A stretch of DNA of 64,000 nucleotides from contig JACEUQ010000002.1 in assembly GCA_024998815.1 (NCBI GenBank), positions 1,130,501-1,194,500 on the forward strand, given 5' to 3'. The number at the start of each line of letters is the position of its first letter. Within the stretch, counting starts at the first letter, position 1. The DNA is from Opitutus sp. Its GTDB lineage: Bacteria > Verrucomicrobiota > Verrucomicrobiia > Opitutales > Opitutaceae. Position numbers and translations under genes: made by a program. Under the pieces are notes generated by a model. That model was given only the letters and a program-made list of their open reading frames with translations, was not told where the DNA came from and searched no databases. Positions 10,326 through 18,921 of this stretch are shown in pieces.

Positions 10326-11789
10326 CAACGGTGTCCAAGTTTTAGATCTATGGGTTGGCATAGAGCAGTTTAAGTTGCGGCAGCAGAGCTGAAATAGGGC
10401 AAGAAGAGAACCAATGTGAGCGCAACCAGCGGAGAAGTTTCACACTGCGCTGAAGCGGTCGCAATACGGTTGTGAGTAAGGAGCAAAGAAGCCGGTCATT
10501 TTTTTTGGCGGTCGCGATTTGGTCGTCTAATCGTTTTTGTTGCCGACGGAGGCCCGCCTCATTTTTGATTTGATAATCTCGTTCTAATTTTTGCTCAAAC
10601 AGGACCAGTAGGTTATGGGTTAGGCAAAGAAAATGGGCCTGTATTTGCTTGGCGGTTGAGCTCGACGCCCACGCCTTGGATTCCTCCAGCTTGTTTTTAA
10701 ATTGATCGAAAACCTTTTCAATCTCCCAGCGTTTTTTATAAAGCCAGGCGAGAAGCCCTGGCGGTAAGTCAAAAACGCTGGTGATGAACTCATACACCTC
10801 ACCACTGACTGGATCGCGGTATCGTATTAAGCGCACACGCACCTGATGGGCGGCGATGACTATTTCATCCGCTATGACGCCATGATTAATGGGATCAGCA
10901 CGATCAAACAACTTCGAAGCGAAGGGCTCAAACAGGAGATTTTCTTTGGTGCGTGAAAGAAAATAGACGCCGGCAGTTTGCTTCCAGTTATGCCAGAGAG
11001 GAAAATCAAGGCCTGCGCGATCCCAGATCCAAAGAACTTTCTTGCCGGTCGGCTCCCCCATACGCAAAGCATTAGAGCCGAGTCGCTTGATCACGCTCAT
11101 ATCGTGTTCTTTTTTGCCCTCAGTGAGTGCAAGATGTTGCATGGCATGAGTTCGAATATTAAGGGCATATAAATGTCCTACCGGCCAACGGCGTTCATCA
11201 ATTTTCTGATCGTGCGAAGCCGCCCCATGCCAATGACCGTCGCCGGCATAGAGGGCATAATTATCAACGGCAGCGGGCAGTTCGGTAAAGTTTTCGAGCA
11301 GGGCGGTGGCCTGCACCGAAACATCCATTAATAAAGCCAACCTGCGTTCGCTTTTCAGTACTTCAAAGAAGTGCCCCGTAGCGGGACAAGACTCGAACAA
11401 GGAACCGACTTGTTGAAGAAAACCGCGACCGCTTCGAGGATCCGATAGAGCTCTGGTAATACCAAGCCGAAGGAATGCATCGTCAGTCAATTCCGGGCAT
11501 TGACGCGCGTACCTAGAAGCGGACGCGAGTCCGGTAAGCGGCCCGAAAAATACTTCGTTTAAAGCGAGGGGATGAAGTGTAGCCATGAGGCCCAAAAAAA
11601 TTTTTACATGTGCCTCGTAAAGCCTTATATTGAAGTATTTTAAGGCCAATTAACACCCGCCGCAACACACGTAATTGGCATGGCTCGACCCCCAGTCCGT
11701 GCTGGTTCGCGACGGCCCCAAAGGGGCGCTTCCGAGCGCTGTGTGACGCCCCCCTGCACAGAAAATACTTCAAAACTTGGACACCGTTG
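10326..11789 (-). mobile_element. IS4-type insertion sequence with perfect ends
   Basis: The element is 1464 bp with perfect 18-bp terminal inverted repeats: CAACGGTGTCCAAGTTTT at 10326-10343 and its complement at 11772-11789. An 8-bp direct target duplication, TACGCCTA, flanks it (10318-10325 and 11790-11797). It carries one transposase gene on the minus strand. Intact ends, an intact frame and an identical target duplication point to a recent insertion. Confidence 0.93.
10348..11649 (-). CDS. IS4-family transposase (DDE)
   Basis: This 433-residue transposase is expected to cut and paste the surrounding element. The IS4 signature Y-(2)-R-(3)-E-(6)-K is present exactly: YKKRWEIEKVFDQFK. It carries the catalytic Glu in the expected C-terminal position. 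Upstream Asp candidates lie in YAGDGHWHG and in the IWDRAGLDF segment. The frame fills almost the whole element and stops just inside the left inverted repeat. No frameshift is visible, so it may be functional. Confidence 0.9.
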   Translation of the reverse strand: MALKYFNIRLYEAHVKIFLGLMATLHPLALNEVFFGPLTGLASASRYARQCPELTDDAFLRLGITRALSDPRSGRGFLQQVGSLFESCPATGHFFEVLKSERRLALLMDVSVQATALLENFTELPAAVDNYALYAGDGHWHGAASHDQKIDERRWPVGHLYALNIRTHAMQHLALTEGKKEHDMSVIKRLGSNALRMGEPTGKKVLWIWDRAGLDFPLWHNWKQTAGVYFLSRTKENLLFEPFASKLFDRADPINHGVIADEIVIAAHQVRVRLIRYRDPVSGEVYEFITSVFDLPPGLLAWLYKKRWEIEKVFDQFKNKLEESKAWASSSTAKQIQAHFLCLTHNLLVLFEQKLERDYQIKNEAGLRRQQKRLDDQIATAKKNDRLLCSLLTTVLRPLQRSVKLLRWLRSHWFSSCPISALLPQLKLLYANP

Positions 11790-12660
11790 TACGCCTATGA
11801 ATTTCTTGATGATGTAAATAGTATCACCAAGGAGGACGGCATTTTGATCGTAGGAAATCCACTAGGGGAAGGAACTATCCTGGAAGCCAAGGGCGCACTT
11901 AGAGGCTTCGGTCCGCAAATCATTGAATATGATGCGGCTACATTTGCAGGTAACAGTGGCAGTCCGGTAATTCACATACCGACCCAGAAAGTAATCGGCG
12001 TCCATACCTACGTCAGCATTCTGGGGCTGGACAATATATTTTCAAAGGACGCGATCAGCAAACCCAACTCGCCTCTTTCCGGTACTGCCCGTCGATTCGG
12101 GACTCGCTTTGATTCAATCAAAAAGTGGGAACCTTTAGTTTGGGCCGAATGGGTGCGCCAAGATAAACAAATGGATGTATTCTGGACGCGCTTATATTCA
12201 TTTAGGTCACTGGCATCCGCCTCGGGCGTTTCGTTTGATCGCCAAGCTGTAATGCTCACCCCTGATTTGTGGAAGGCCTACGAACGCTACGAAATCGACA
12301 TGTCCCGGACGCCATCAACCCAAGGTGCTGATGAGGCCGTGAAGCGCGTCCTCTTCAACATCGATGCGTTAGTTGGGTCTTCTGGAGGCTACCTGAATGA
12401 GATAAGAAAAGCCAAAACAAGCTTCTTTTCACATTATCAAAATGAATTGGAAACCATCGAAAACGACCAGATTCAATTCAATGAACTGTGGGGGCGGCGC
12501 AAGGTCGATGTATTACATACGATCGAGGTGGCGAATGCCAAGAGCCACTAGTTGTATATCGGGTTAAAGCGCAAACCAACCACCGAATCTACTGTCTCAA
12601 TCGGCTTTCGCCTACAACAAGAACCTGGGGTAAAAACGCTAAAATCAAGCGCGCTAAGTC

Positions 12661-13455
12661 ATGAAGAAAATAAACATAATCGCACTATGCCTAGTGACCC
12701 TTACGGGTTGCGGTAAGCTTGATAATCAGTCCAAGCCGGAACGTGTTGCGCCGGCGCCGACAAAGCCCGGAAAAAGTGATCCGGCTCAAAACACCCCAGA
12801 ACAGCCACGACTGCAGACAGAAACTATTCCTGCTTCTACGCCTGCCGAACGCATGCCCGTCGTAATTGATTCACTGCCTAAAGAACCAGTCAAAGTGCCG
12901 ATGCTGGGCCGTGTATGGACTTCTGCTGACGGCAGAACACTTGAGGCTGAACTCATTACACGCAGGGTTGATACCGTTACCTTACGACGAAACGCAGACA
13001 AAAAAGAGTTCACCTTACCTATATCAAACTTGTCCGATGCCGATCGTGTCTACTTAGGAACCAGTTCGGTGCCTGTTACCCAAGTTAAAGCTTTTGATTT
13101 ATCACGACTGAATACGCTCAAGACAGCTATTCCCACACTCGCCGCGATTGCCCCCCTAGATTCATCCGACCCCATCATCACCGACTCATACTCAAAATAC
13201 AAAAGAAGCATCCAAGTTTTGTCGCAAACGGGCTACGCGAGGAGCCTTGAAATGATACGCGGACAAATTGAATCCGATTTGAAACGCCTCGCGCCTACTT
13301 CTGTAACGGTTCTAAAAAATCCACCCATTCTCACGCCTATGGGTTGGACCAAGGGATCAGGTGCCTGGCGCGAGGTGTGGGCGGCTCGCTCAATAATGGC
13401 TTGGCTCAACGGGCCCCTGAACAACTACCTGACCGAATTGGAAAAGCTGAGGTAA
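12661..13455 (+). CDS. Lipoprotein with SHD1-like domain
   Basis: The 264-residue product starts with a lipoprotein signal: MKKINIIALCLVTLTGC, with lipobox LTGC and modified Cys at residue 17. A proline/threonine-rich linker follows. A short SHD1-like beta domain (about residues 82-130) has GRVWTSADGRTLEAELI and the partner segment LPISNLSDADRVYL, a pattern common in Planctomycetes and Verrucomicrobia surface proteins. The rest is unrecognised. Its final 69 bases (13387-13455) are repeated at 14251-14319 as part of a tandem duplication. Its function is unknown; an envelope or matrix-binding role would be a guess. Confidence 0.75.
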   Translation: MKKINIIALCLVTLTGCGKLDNQSKPERVAPAPTKPGKSDPAQNTPEQPRLQTETIPASTPAERMPVVIDSLPKEPVKVPMLGRVWTSADGRTLEAELITRRVDTVTLRRNADKKEFTLPISNLSDADRVYLGTSSVPVTQVKAFDLSRLNTLKTAIPTLAAIAPLDSSDPIITDSYSKYKRSIQVLSQTGYARSLEMIRGQIESDLKRLAPTSVTVLKNPPILTPMGWTKGSGAWREVWAARSIMAWLNGPLNNYLTELEKLR

Positions 13456-15042
13456 ATATTGATAGGCTATACTTAACCCCGTCTGGCCTTAAACAGCTCG
13501 TTTGTACGGGAACGGCACCGGGCCGACTAATACCGGCAAGGGCACCGAGGGTAAAACGGCGCCGAGCTCTACGGGGAAGCCCCTTATAAATTCCGCCGCA
13601 GATAACATTCTCCCGCCCGGCTTTTGCAGGCGCAAACACCGCAGCTCGCCTCCTCCTCCTGTCGCAATCCGCAACCCTTCTGCATCCGCCCCCACGATGC
13701 TGCCAGCCGGTTGTTCACCGCTTCGGTAATCACTCGCCGCAGATTGCACCACGACTTCGGCTAGGCCGATTTTGACCGGCTGACCCGCAATTTCCACCGT
13801 GCAGGCCGGCCACGGGAACAGTCCATTGATCCGCGCTGCCAGCACTTCAGCGCGTGCATTGAAATCAAGCCGGCCGTCGTCCTTCACCAACCGCCGGCAA
13901 AAACTCGCCGCCGCATGCTCCTGTTCAATAAAAAACAAGTCCTGCGCGGCCAGTTTCGGCAAGGTGCGCGCTAACAGCGGAACACAGGCGGCGGCCAATT
14001 TCCCCTCGATCTCTAGCGCGGTATCGTGAGGCGCGATACCTACCCGCTCAACATCGGCAACCGGGCCGGCGTCGAGCTGGCGGACGATGCGCATGAGCGA
14101 AACCCCGGTCTCAGCCTCACCGTTGGCGATCGCCGTTTGGATCGGCGAGGCGCCCCGGTATTTGGGAAGCAACGACGCTGGCGCAGTCGGGCCAAGGGGT
14201 CGGGCCGTTACATGGATACATAGCGCTGAAAAGGTGCCAGGCCGTTACATCGCTCAATAATGGCTTGGCTCAACGGGCCCCTGAACAACTACCTGACCGA
14301 ATTGGAAAAGCTGAGGTAAATATTGATAGGCTATACTTAACCCCGTCTGGCCTTAAACAGCTCGTTTGTAGGGAAACGGCGTCGGCCCGACTAACACGGG
14401 CAAGGGCACCGAGGGTAAAACGGCGCCGAGCTCTACGGGGAAGCCCCTTATAAATTCCGCCGCAGATAACATTCTCCCGCCCGGCTTTTGCAGGCGCAAA
14501 CACCGCAGCTCTCCTCCTCCTCCTGTCGCAATCCGCAACCCTTCTGCATCCGCCCCCACGATGCTGCCAGCCGGTTGTTCACCGCTTCGGTAATCACTCG
14601 CCGCAGATTGCACCACGACTTCGGCTAGGCCGATTTTGACCGGCTGACCCGCAATTTCCACCGTGCAGGCCGGCCACGGGAAAAGTCCATTGATCCGCGC
14701 GGCCAGCACTTCAACGGGTGCATTGAAATCAAGTCGGCCGTCGTCCTTCACCAGCCGGCGGCAAAAACTCGCCGCCGCATGCTCCTGTTCAATAAAAAAC
14801 AAGTCCTGCGCGGCCAGTTTCGGCAAGGTGCGCGCTAACAGCGGAACACAGGCGGCGGCCAATTTCCCCTCGATCTCTAGCGCGGTATCGTGAGGCGCGA
14901 TACCTACCCGCTCAACATCGGCAACCGGGCCGGCGTCGAGCTGGCGGACGATGCGCATGAGCGAAACCCCGGTCTTCGCCTCCCCGTTGGCGATTGCCGT
15001 TTGGATCGGCGAGGCGCCCCGGTATTTGGGAAGCAACGACGC
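13387..15042. repeat. Tandem duplication covering the lipoprotein 3' end and the fmt 3' part
   Basis: Bases 13387-14178 and 14251-15042 are two 792-base copies at an offset of 864 bases, with scattered substitutions. Each contains the last 69 bases of the lipoprotein gene and the last two thirds of fmt (minus strand). A 72-base spacer (14179-14250) joins them and contains GGCCGTTACAT twice. The arrangement fits a tandem duplication with extra bases at the junction, which leaves the outer genes whole and creates a truncated fmt and an orphan lipoprotein tail between them. Confidence 0.9.
13489..14178 (-). pseudogene. 5'-truncated duplicate of fmt
   Basis: This copy matches intact fmt from about residue 116 to the end. 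It starts MLPKYRGASPIQTA, right after the NLHAS catalytic segment present only in the full gene, so it lacks the Asn and His of the formyl-folate site and the whole first part of the Rossmann domain. The frame remains open with only a few substitutions (for example V instead of T in the terminal VGPVPFPYKR). The duplication is therefore either fairly recent or homogenised by recombination. It has no obvious promoter. Confidence 0.88.
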
Positions 15043-15381
15043 GTGCAGATTCAGCGTGCCGAGTCGGGGAGTGTCGATGAAATCCTGCTTCAGGATGTGC
15101 CCATAAGCCATGACCAGCGACACGTCGGCGGACAACGCAGCTAGCTGCGCCCGCACTTCCTCGCTGATTTTTTCCGGCTGATAAACCGGTAAGCCGCGGG
15201 CAAGCGCCCACGCTTTGATGCCGTTGGGCGTCACCTTCTGGCCGCGCCCCACGGCCCGGTCCGGCTGGGTAAACACCGCCGTCACCCGGGCGAACGCACT
15301 GCCCTCGCCTGCCAGCCAATCGAGCAGCGGCAAGGCGATGATGTCGGAGCCAAGAAATACAACGTTGAGCGGTGCAGGCAT
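14353..15381 (-). CDS. fmt: Methionyl-tRNA formyltransferase
   Basis: Fmt formylates initiator Met-tRNA using 10-formyl-tetrahydrofolate. The 342-residue chain is slightly longer than the usual 310-320. It has the N-terminal VVFLGSD nucleotide-fold start, the formyltransferase signature NLHASLLPKYRGASP with catalytic Asn and His (about residues 109-111), and the C-terminal OB-like domain (from about 210). The usual partner def (peptide deformylase) is not next to it. Downstream lies the truncated duplicate; upstream lies a palindromic repeat that must sit within or next to its promoter. Confidence 0.95.
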   Translation of the reverse strand: MPAPLNVVFLGSDIIALPLLDWLAGEGSAFARVTAVFTQPDRAVGRGQKVTPNGIKAWALARGLPVYQPEKISEEVRAQLAALSADVSLVMAYGHILKQDFIDTPRLGTLNLHASLLPKYRGASPIQTAIANGEAKTGVSLMRIVRQLDAGPVADVERVGIAPHDTALEIEGKLAAACVPLLARTLPKLAAQDLFFIEQEHAAASFCRRLVKDDGRLDFNAPVEVLAARINGLFPWPACTVEIAGQPVKIGLAEVVVQSAASDYRSGEQPAGSIVGADAEGLRIATGGGGELRCLRLQKPGGRMLSAAEFIRGFPVELGAVLPSVPLPVLVGPTPFPYKRAV

Positions 15382-15384
15382 AAT

Positions 15385-15560
15385 TCTAATTAGCTTTCAA
15401 GTTGAGGCTTACGGCCTCCCTTGAGCTCACGCTCAAGGCCACACACTTCACAAACACCTTCCTCGTGGCCTTGAGCGTGAGCTCAGGGTGTTTAGCCAAA
15501 GGTATCCGCGCCCCCAGGAACCCGATTGATTAAGCTCATCTTGAACGCGAATTAGCATAA
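15385..15560. repeat. Palindromic repeat, family A, copy 1 (most complete)
   Basis: The core CTTGAGC-TCAC-GCTCAAG is followed by GGCCACAC, about 25 bases of spacer, and the reverse complement GTGGCCTTGAGCGTGAGCTC. The whole unit can thus fold as one long hairpin. Outside it are imperfect outer inverted repeats: TAATTAGCTTTCAAGTTGAG on the left, and TTCAAGATGAG-type sequence on the right when read in reverse. It lies just upstream of fmt. Confidence 0.85.
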
Positions 15561-15562
15561 GT

Positions 15563-15596
15563 TAAAAAAAAGCGGGCGGCCCGTGAAGGCCGCCCG
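15563..15596 (-). terminator. Terminator after the DUF4380 gene
   Basis: On the minus strand GGGCGGCC pairs with GGCCGCCC across six bases and is followed by a run of T (eight A on the plus strand at 15564-15571). It lies a few bases beyond the stop of the minus-strand gene ending at 15603, and so closes the der-DUF4380 transcript. Confidence 0.85.
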
Positions 15597-15602
15597 GTGC
15601 AC

Positions 15603-16535
15603 TTACTTCAGCGTCTTGATCCACTTGCCCACCGTGGCGGCGAGTTCGGCGAACGCGGCGTCGGTGGAGGGTTTCTTGAGGCCGTCGAACACGCCCCAGT
15701 GTTCAACGTGCGTGACCGACTCGCCCGGGGCGAGTTTGACCAGCGGGCTGAGGGTTTCCAATTCGATCATTTCGCCATTGGTGAACACCTCGAAGGGGCA
15801 GCCAAAATCAGGATACGTGGCGCCCTTGATGACCGGCGCGAATTTGACGAAGGTCACGCCCTCGACCCAGTAAGCCGACCAGCCCGGGTAATTGGTGATG
15901 CCGAACTTCTGCGCGGCCTTAGCCTTCGGCACGTCGATGCCGATGAAGTCGCGGTGCATATCCCACACCGGCAGGGACAGGTCGGTGTAGGTCCAGGGCA
16001 CGAAGGAATACGACGGCAGCAGGTCGCCGTCGGCGTGGTTGCCTTTGGGCAGGAGCGGGAGGGTGGCATAACCACCGCCGCGCAGCATGGTCAGCGCCCA
16101 GGCGGCCGTTTCCACCGTCCACAGGCCGTGGTTGGTGAGGGCGTGGGTGACCTTGAGCGTGCGCTCGCCGAGCACCTCGAGCTTCATGGCCTTTTGCAGA
16201 CCGGTCTTGTCCTCGGTGGGCTGCGCCAGGGCGATGCCGTTTTTGAGAGGCTTGACCGCCAGCGGCGAGTCATCGGGCTGGTAGGTGCGCACGATGTCCT
16301 CGGGCGAATGCCAGAGACGGTGGCCGCCACGCAGGTAATAGCCGTGGTAACGCTTCTCGTCGTCGGGCATCTGCAGGAACAGATTGCCCGCTTTGGACCC
16401 GGCGGTGGACGTGAGCGACACCACGCGCGGACCAACCGCAGTGGTGACCGTCAGCGAAAACGCCTTGGTGGTTAAAACGACGGCCTCGCCGCCACGATAA
16501 TCAGTCTTCGAGTGTTTCATGGGTTTCATCGTCAT
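15603..16535 (-). CDS. DUF4380 family protein
   Basis: The product is 305-310 residues with a beta-rich, sugar-mutarotase-like pattern typical of DUF4380 proteins: GPRVVSLTS, then GGHRLWHSPED near residues 70-82, and WALTMLRGGG around residue 140. Such proteins are often found with carbohydrate genes, but no reaction is established. No signal peptide is evident. The ATG at 16535 overlaps the 3' end of der by about 35 bases, and a second ATG at 16520 also overlaps, so translation is probably coupled to der. A strong terminator follows. Confidence 0.75.
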   Translation of the reverse strand: MTMKPMKHSKTDYRGGEAVVLTTKAFSLTVTTAVGPRVVSLTSTAGSKAGNLFLQMPDDEKRYHGYYLRGGHRLWHSPEDIVRTYQPDDSPLAVKPLKNGIALAQPTEDKTGLQKAMKLEVLGERTLKVTHALTNHGLWTVETAAWALTMLRGGGYATLPLLPKGNHADGDLLPSYSFVPWTYTDLSLPVWDMHRDFIGIDVPKAKAAQKFGITNYPGWSAYWVEGVTFVKFAPVIKGATYPDFGCPFEVFTNGEMIELETLSPLVKLAPGESVTHVEHWGVFDGLKKPSTDAAFAELAATVGKWIKTLK

Positions 16536-18063
16536 CGAAAGCAGCTTCTTCGCCCTCTTTCCACTTCGGAATATGCGCCTCCGGGTGCTCTTCCTTGAAG
16601 ATCAGACCGGCGCGTTTGGCTTTGCCGGAGTAGGCGGTGCCCGGCTCATGTTTTTCCTTGCCCACCAGCTCGAAGTAAATCGGGCAGCCGTTGAGCTCAA
16701 AGGCGTCAACCAGGCCGGCTTCGAGATAACGACGGTACTGCTCGGTGAGTTTCTCCTCGCGGTTGCAGAAAATCTTAATGCGGAACGGACGGTTGCCCGT
16801 CTGCAACGCGTAGTAGGCGCGGAAGCGTTTGCCGCCGATCGCCGGCGGGGGCGTGCGCTCAGTGAGGAAGGTGATCGTCTTGTTGAGCTTCGCGGTGGGG
16901 ATGCGAATATCCAAAATGCGGTTGAGCTTCACCGCCGCGTTGAGCATGCGGTCGATCTCATAGCCGCTCATCGCCGAGGCAAACACCACCGGCGCACCGG
17001 GGGTGAAGAACAGCCCGTCAAAAAGGGCGCGCTCGTACTTTTTGCGGTAATCGCGCTCGCTGTCGAAACCGTGAATGGCGGCATCGGGGGCGCAACCGGG
17101 GTCTTCGCCTTTTTGGAAGGCGCGACGGACCACGTCCCACTTGTTCACCACGATGACGATCGGCTTGCGCTCCTTGACCGCCTCGCCGGCGATGGCCTTG
17201 TCCTGCTGGGTCACGCCGTCGATGGCGTCGAGAACGAGGAACACCACGTCGGTTTCCTTGATCGCGTCGAGTGAACGCAGGCGGGAGAAATACTCCACGG
17301 GCGAGGCCAGCTTGGTGGCGGCCTTGATGCCGGCGGTGTCGATTAACTTAAAGGGATACATCTTGCCGTTGCGCCCCTTGAAATCGAAGGGCAACGAGAT
17401 GGCGTCGCGGGTCGTGCCGGGCACGTCGCTGACGATCAAGCGGTCGCTGCGTAGGAGACGGTTGCTCAACGAGGATTTCCCCACGTTGGGGCGGCCAATG
17501 AAGCACACGCAAAGCGGATCAGCCGCGGTTTTGTCGGTCGGCTCGGCCACCACCTCGGGCACGGTGCCGATGCGCTTGAGGATTTCCTCGCGCAGGTAGC
17601 TCTCGTTGCGTCCATGTTCGGCGGATACGCGCAACGGTTCGCCCAAGCCGAGTCGGTAAGCCTCGGAGAGATCAACCTTGTCGTCGTCGAAGTCGGCTTT
17701 GTTGACCACGAGGACCACGTCCTTCTTGGACTTGCGCAGCATGCGCGCGATGTTGATGTCGAGGGCGGTCAGGCCCTCAAGACCGTCGATGACGAACAGG
17801 ATCAACTGGGCGGTATCGATGGCGAAACCCACCTGCTGTTCGGAGGCGGCGGTGAGGGCGGCCAGGCCGACGTCGCCGTCCTTGAAGCCAAGGCCGCCGG
17901 TGTCGAGCAGGGTGAAACCACCTTCCTCGATTTCGGCGGAGATGACGTCACGGGTGACGCCGGGCTGATCGTGGACGATGGAGATGCGCTTCCGCGCGAG
18001 CCGGTTAAACAGACGGCTCTTGCCGACATTGGGTCGGCCGACGATGACGACGGTGCGGTTCAT
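16501..18063 (-). CDS. der: Ribosome biogenesis GTPase Der (EngA)
   Basis: Der is an essential GTPase of 50S subunit assembly with two consecutive G domains. The first P-loop is GRPNVGKS at residues 9-16, with DTGGLG as G3 and NKAD as G4. The second P-loop, also GRPNVGKS, lies near residue 190, with DTAGI and NKWD. A KH-like C-terminal domain (about 390-480) follows, then an acidic tail. The 520-residue length is a little longer than the usual 440-490 because of that tail. It is the first gene of a two-gene unit with the DUF4380 protein. Confidence 0.96.
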   Translation of the reverse strand: MNRTVVIVGRPNVGKSRLFNRLARKRISIVHDQPGVTRDVISAEIEEGGFTLLDTGGLGFKDGDVGLAALTAASEQQVGFAIDTAQLILFVIDGLEGLTALDINIARMLRKSKKDVVLVVNKADFDDDKVDLSEAYRLGLGEPLRVSAEHGRNESYLREEILKRIGTVPEVVAEPTDKTAADPLCVCFIGRPNVGKSSLSNRLLRSDRLIVSDVPGTTRDAISLPFDFKGRNGKMYPFKLIDTAGIKAATKLASPVEYFSRLRSLDAIKETDVVFLVLDAIDGVTQQDKAIAGEAVKERKPIVIVVNKWDVVRRAFQKGEDPGCAPDAAIHGFDSERDYRKKYERALFDGLFFTPGAPVVFASAMSGYEIDRMLNAAVKLNRILDIRIPTAKLNKTITFLTERTPPPAIGGKRFRAYYALQTGNRPFRIKIFCNREEKLTEQYRRYLEAGLVDAFELNGCPIYFELVGKEKHEPGTAYSGKAKRAGLIFKEEHPEAHIPKWKEGEEAAFDDDETHETLED

Positions 18064-18302
18064 AAATAGATAAGCCGAGAGACATACAATGGGGAGCGGC
18101 CCGCGCCCAGCCTATAATGCGGCGCTCCACGAAAGCGCTGGAAGGGCCTCGTGCAGCCGCAGTTTTACCGAAGGATGGTGCCACGTGAATCGGCTGAGCA
18201 GGGCCGCTTCAAGTTGAAACGCCTGTGAAGACGACGGGGCTACTTGAGCGTTGAAATCAACGGCGGCGGCGCCCGTGATCGGCGCTTAAACCCAACGCTA
18301 CC

Positions 18303-18638
18303 ATGTCCAATCCCGCCTGCCCTGCCTGCACCCTCGACGACGTACTCAGCCATCCCGCTCACTGGGAATGCGCCACCTGTGGCAACGAATGGCCCAAGGA
18401 GGCCGCTCCCGAAGTCGCCCGTGTCGTCAAAGACGCCCACGGCAATATCCTCGTCGATGGCGACACCGTTGCGCTGATTAAGGACTTAAAACTGGGCAGC
18501 TCGTCCCACGTTTTGAAGCAGGGCAGCAAGGCCAAAAACATCCGCCTGGTCGACGGCGACCACGAGATTGACTGCAAAATCGACGGCACCGCCTTGGCCC
18601 TCAAAGCCTGCTTCGTTAAAAAAGTCGTCCTCACCTGA
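18303..18638 (+). CDS. PhnA/YjdM-family zinc-ribbon protein
   Basis: The 111-residue protein has an N-terminal zinc ribbon with CPAC (C6, C9) and CATC (C23, C26). The PhnA core follows: DAHGNILVDGD, a KDLKLG segment, and GSKAKNIRLVDGDHEIDCKIDG. Family members carry the historical name alkylphosphonate utilisation protein, but a direct role in phosphonate breakdown is doubtful and no phn genes are nearby. It is transcribed divergently from der, with about 240 bases between them. Confidence 0.85.
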   Translation: MSNPACPACTLDDVLSHPAHWECATCGNEWPKEAAPEVARVVKDAHGNILVDGDTVALIKDLKLGSSSHVLKQGSKAKNIRLVDGDHEIDCKIDGTALALKACFVKKVVLT

Positions 18639-18730
18639 GGCTGGTTCGAGCGTCGGGCCGCTGGCACTACGAATGCACGTCCATGATGAGCTAAACGAAA
18701 TCGGCTCATCCGGCTGCGGATGCCTCTACG

Positions 18731-18860
18731 CGCACCTTGAGCTCACGCTCAAGGCCACACCCTTCGTGAACTCACACCTTGAGCTCACGCTCAAGGCCAC
18801 ACCCTTCGTGAGCTCAAGGATTCAGCCAGACTCAATTTGAAAGCTAAGGAGCGAAACGCA
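18731..18860. repeat. Palindromic repeat, family A, copy 2 (doubled core)
   Basis: The core CTTGAGC-TCAC-GCTCAAG-GCCACACC occurs twice in the same direction about 50 bases apart, and CTTCGTGA is also repeated. The right edge CAATTTGAAAGCTAAG matches the outer end of copy 1 in inverted orientation. It lies between the convergent phnA-like and SDR genes. Confidence 0.8.
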
Positions 18861-18921
18861 CGCGTTCAGACCAGTTAACTCCCGCATTACGCCCCTGCCC
18901 GAACGTTGCATTCCTTCGCCC

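Larger units (their letters stand above)
9604..12551 (+). pseudogene. Trypsin-like serine protease gene split by an IS element
   Basis: Two frames (9604-10325 and 11798-12551) become one 491-residue gene if bases 10326-11797 are removed, that is the IS plus one copy of its 8-bp target duplication. The joined frame reads VDTYAYEFLDD with no frameshift. The N-terminus has a signal or anchor segment (MKNGYLFALILSITLL), then a region resembling secretin/STN-type small domains. A chymotrypsin-fold protease follows, with His in TNLHVI, Asp in GHDLAIM and Ser in GNSGSPV. The insertion separates the Asp and Ser parts of the triad, so neither half should be active. The Ser half could start at an ATG near 11787 but lacks the other catalytic residues. 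Base composition is more AT-rich than the housekeeping genes. Confidence 0.85.

Noticed and set aside
18735-18830. Possible CRISPR array from the repeated CTTGAGC units
   Set aside because: Only two direct units, with palindromic arms found singly at six other places; no regular spacers and no cas genes.
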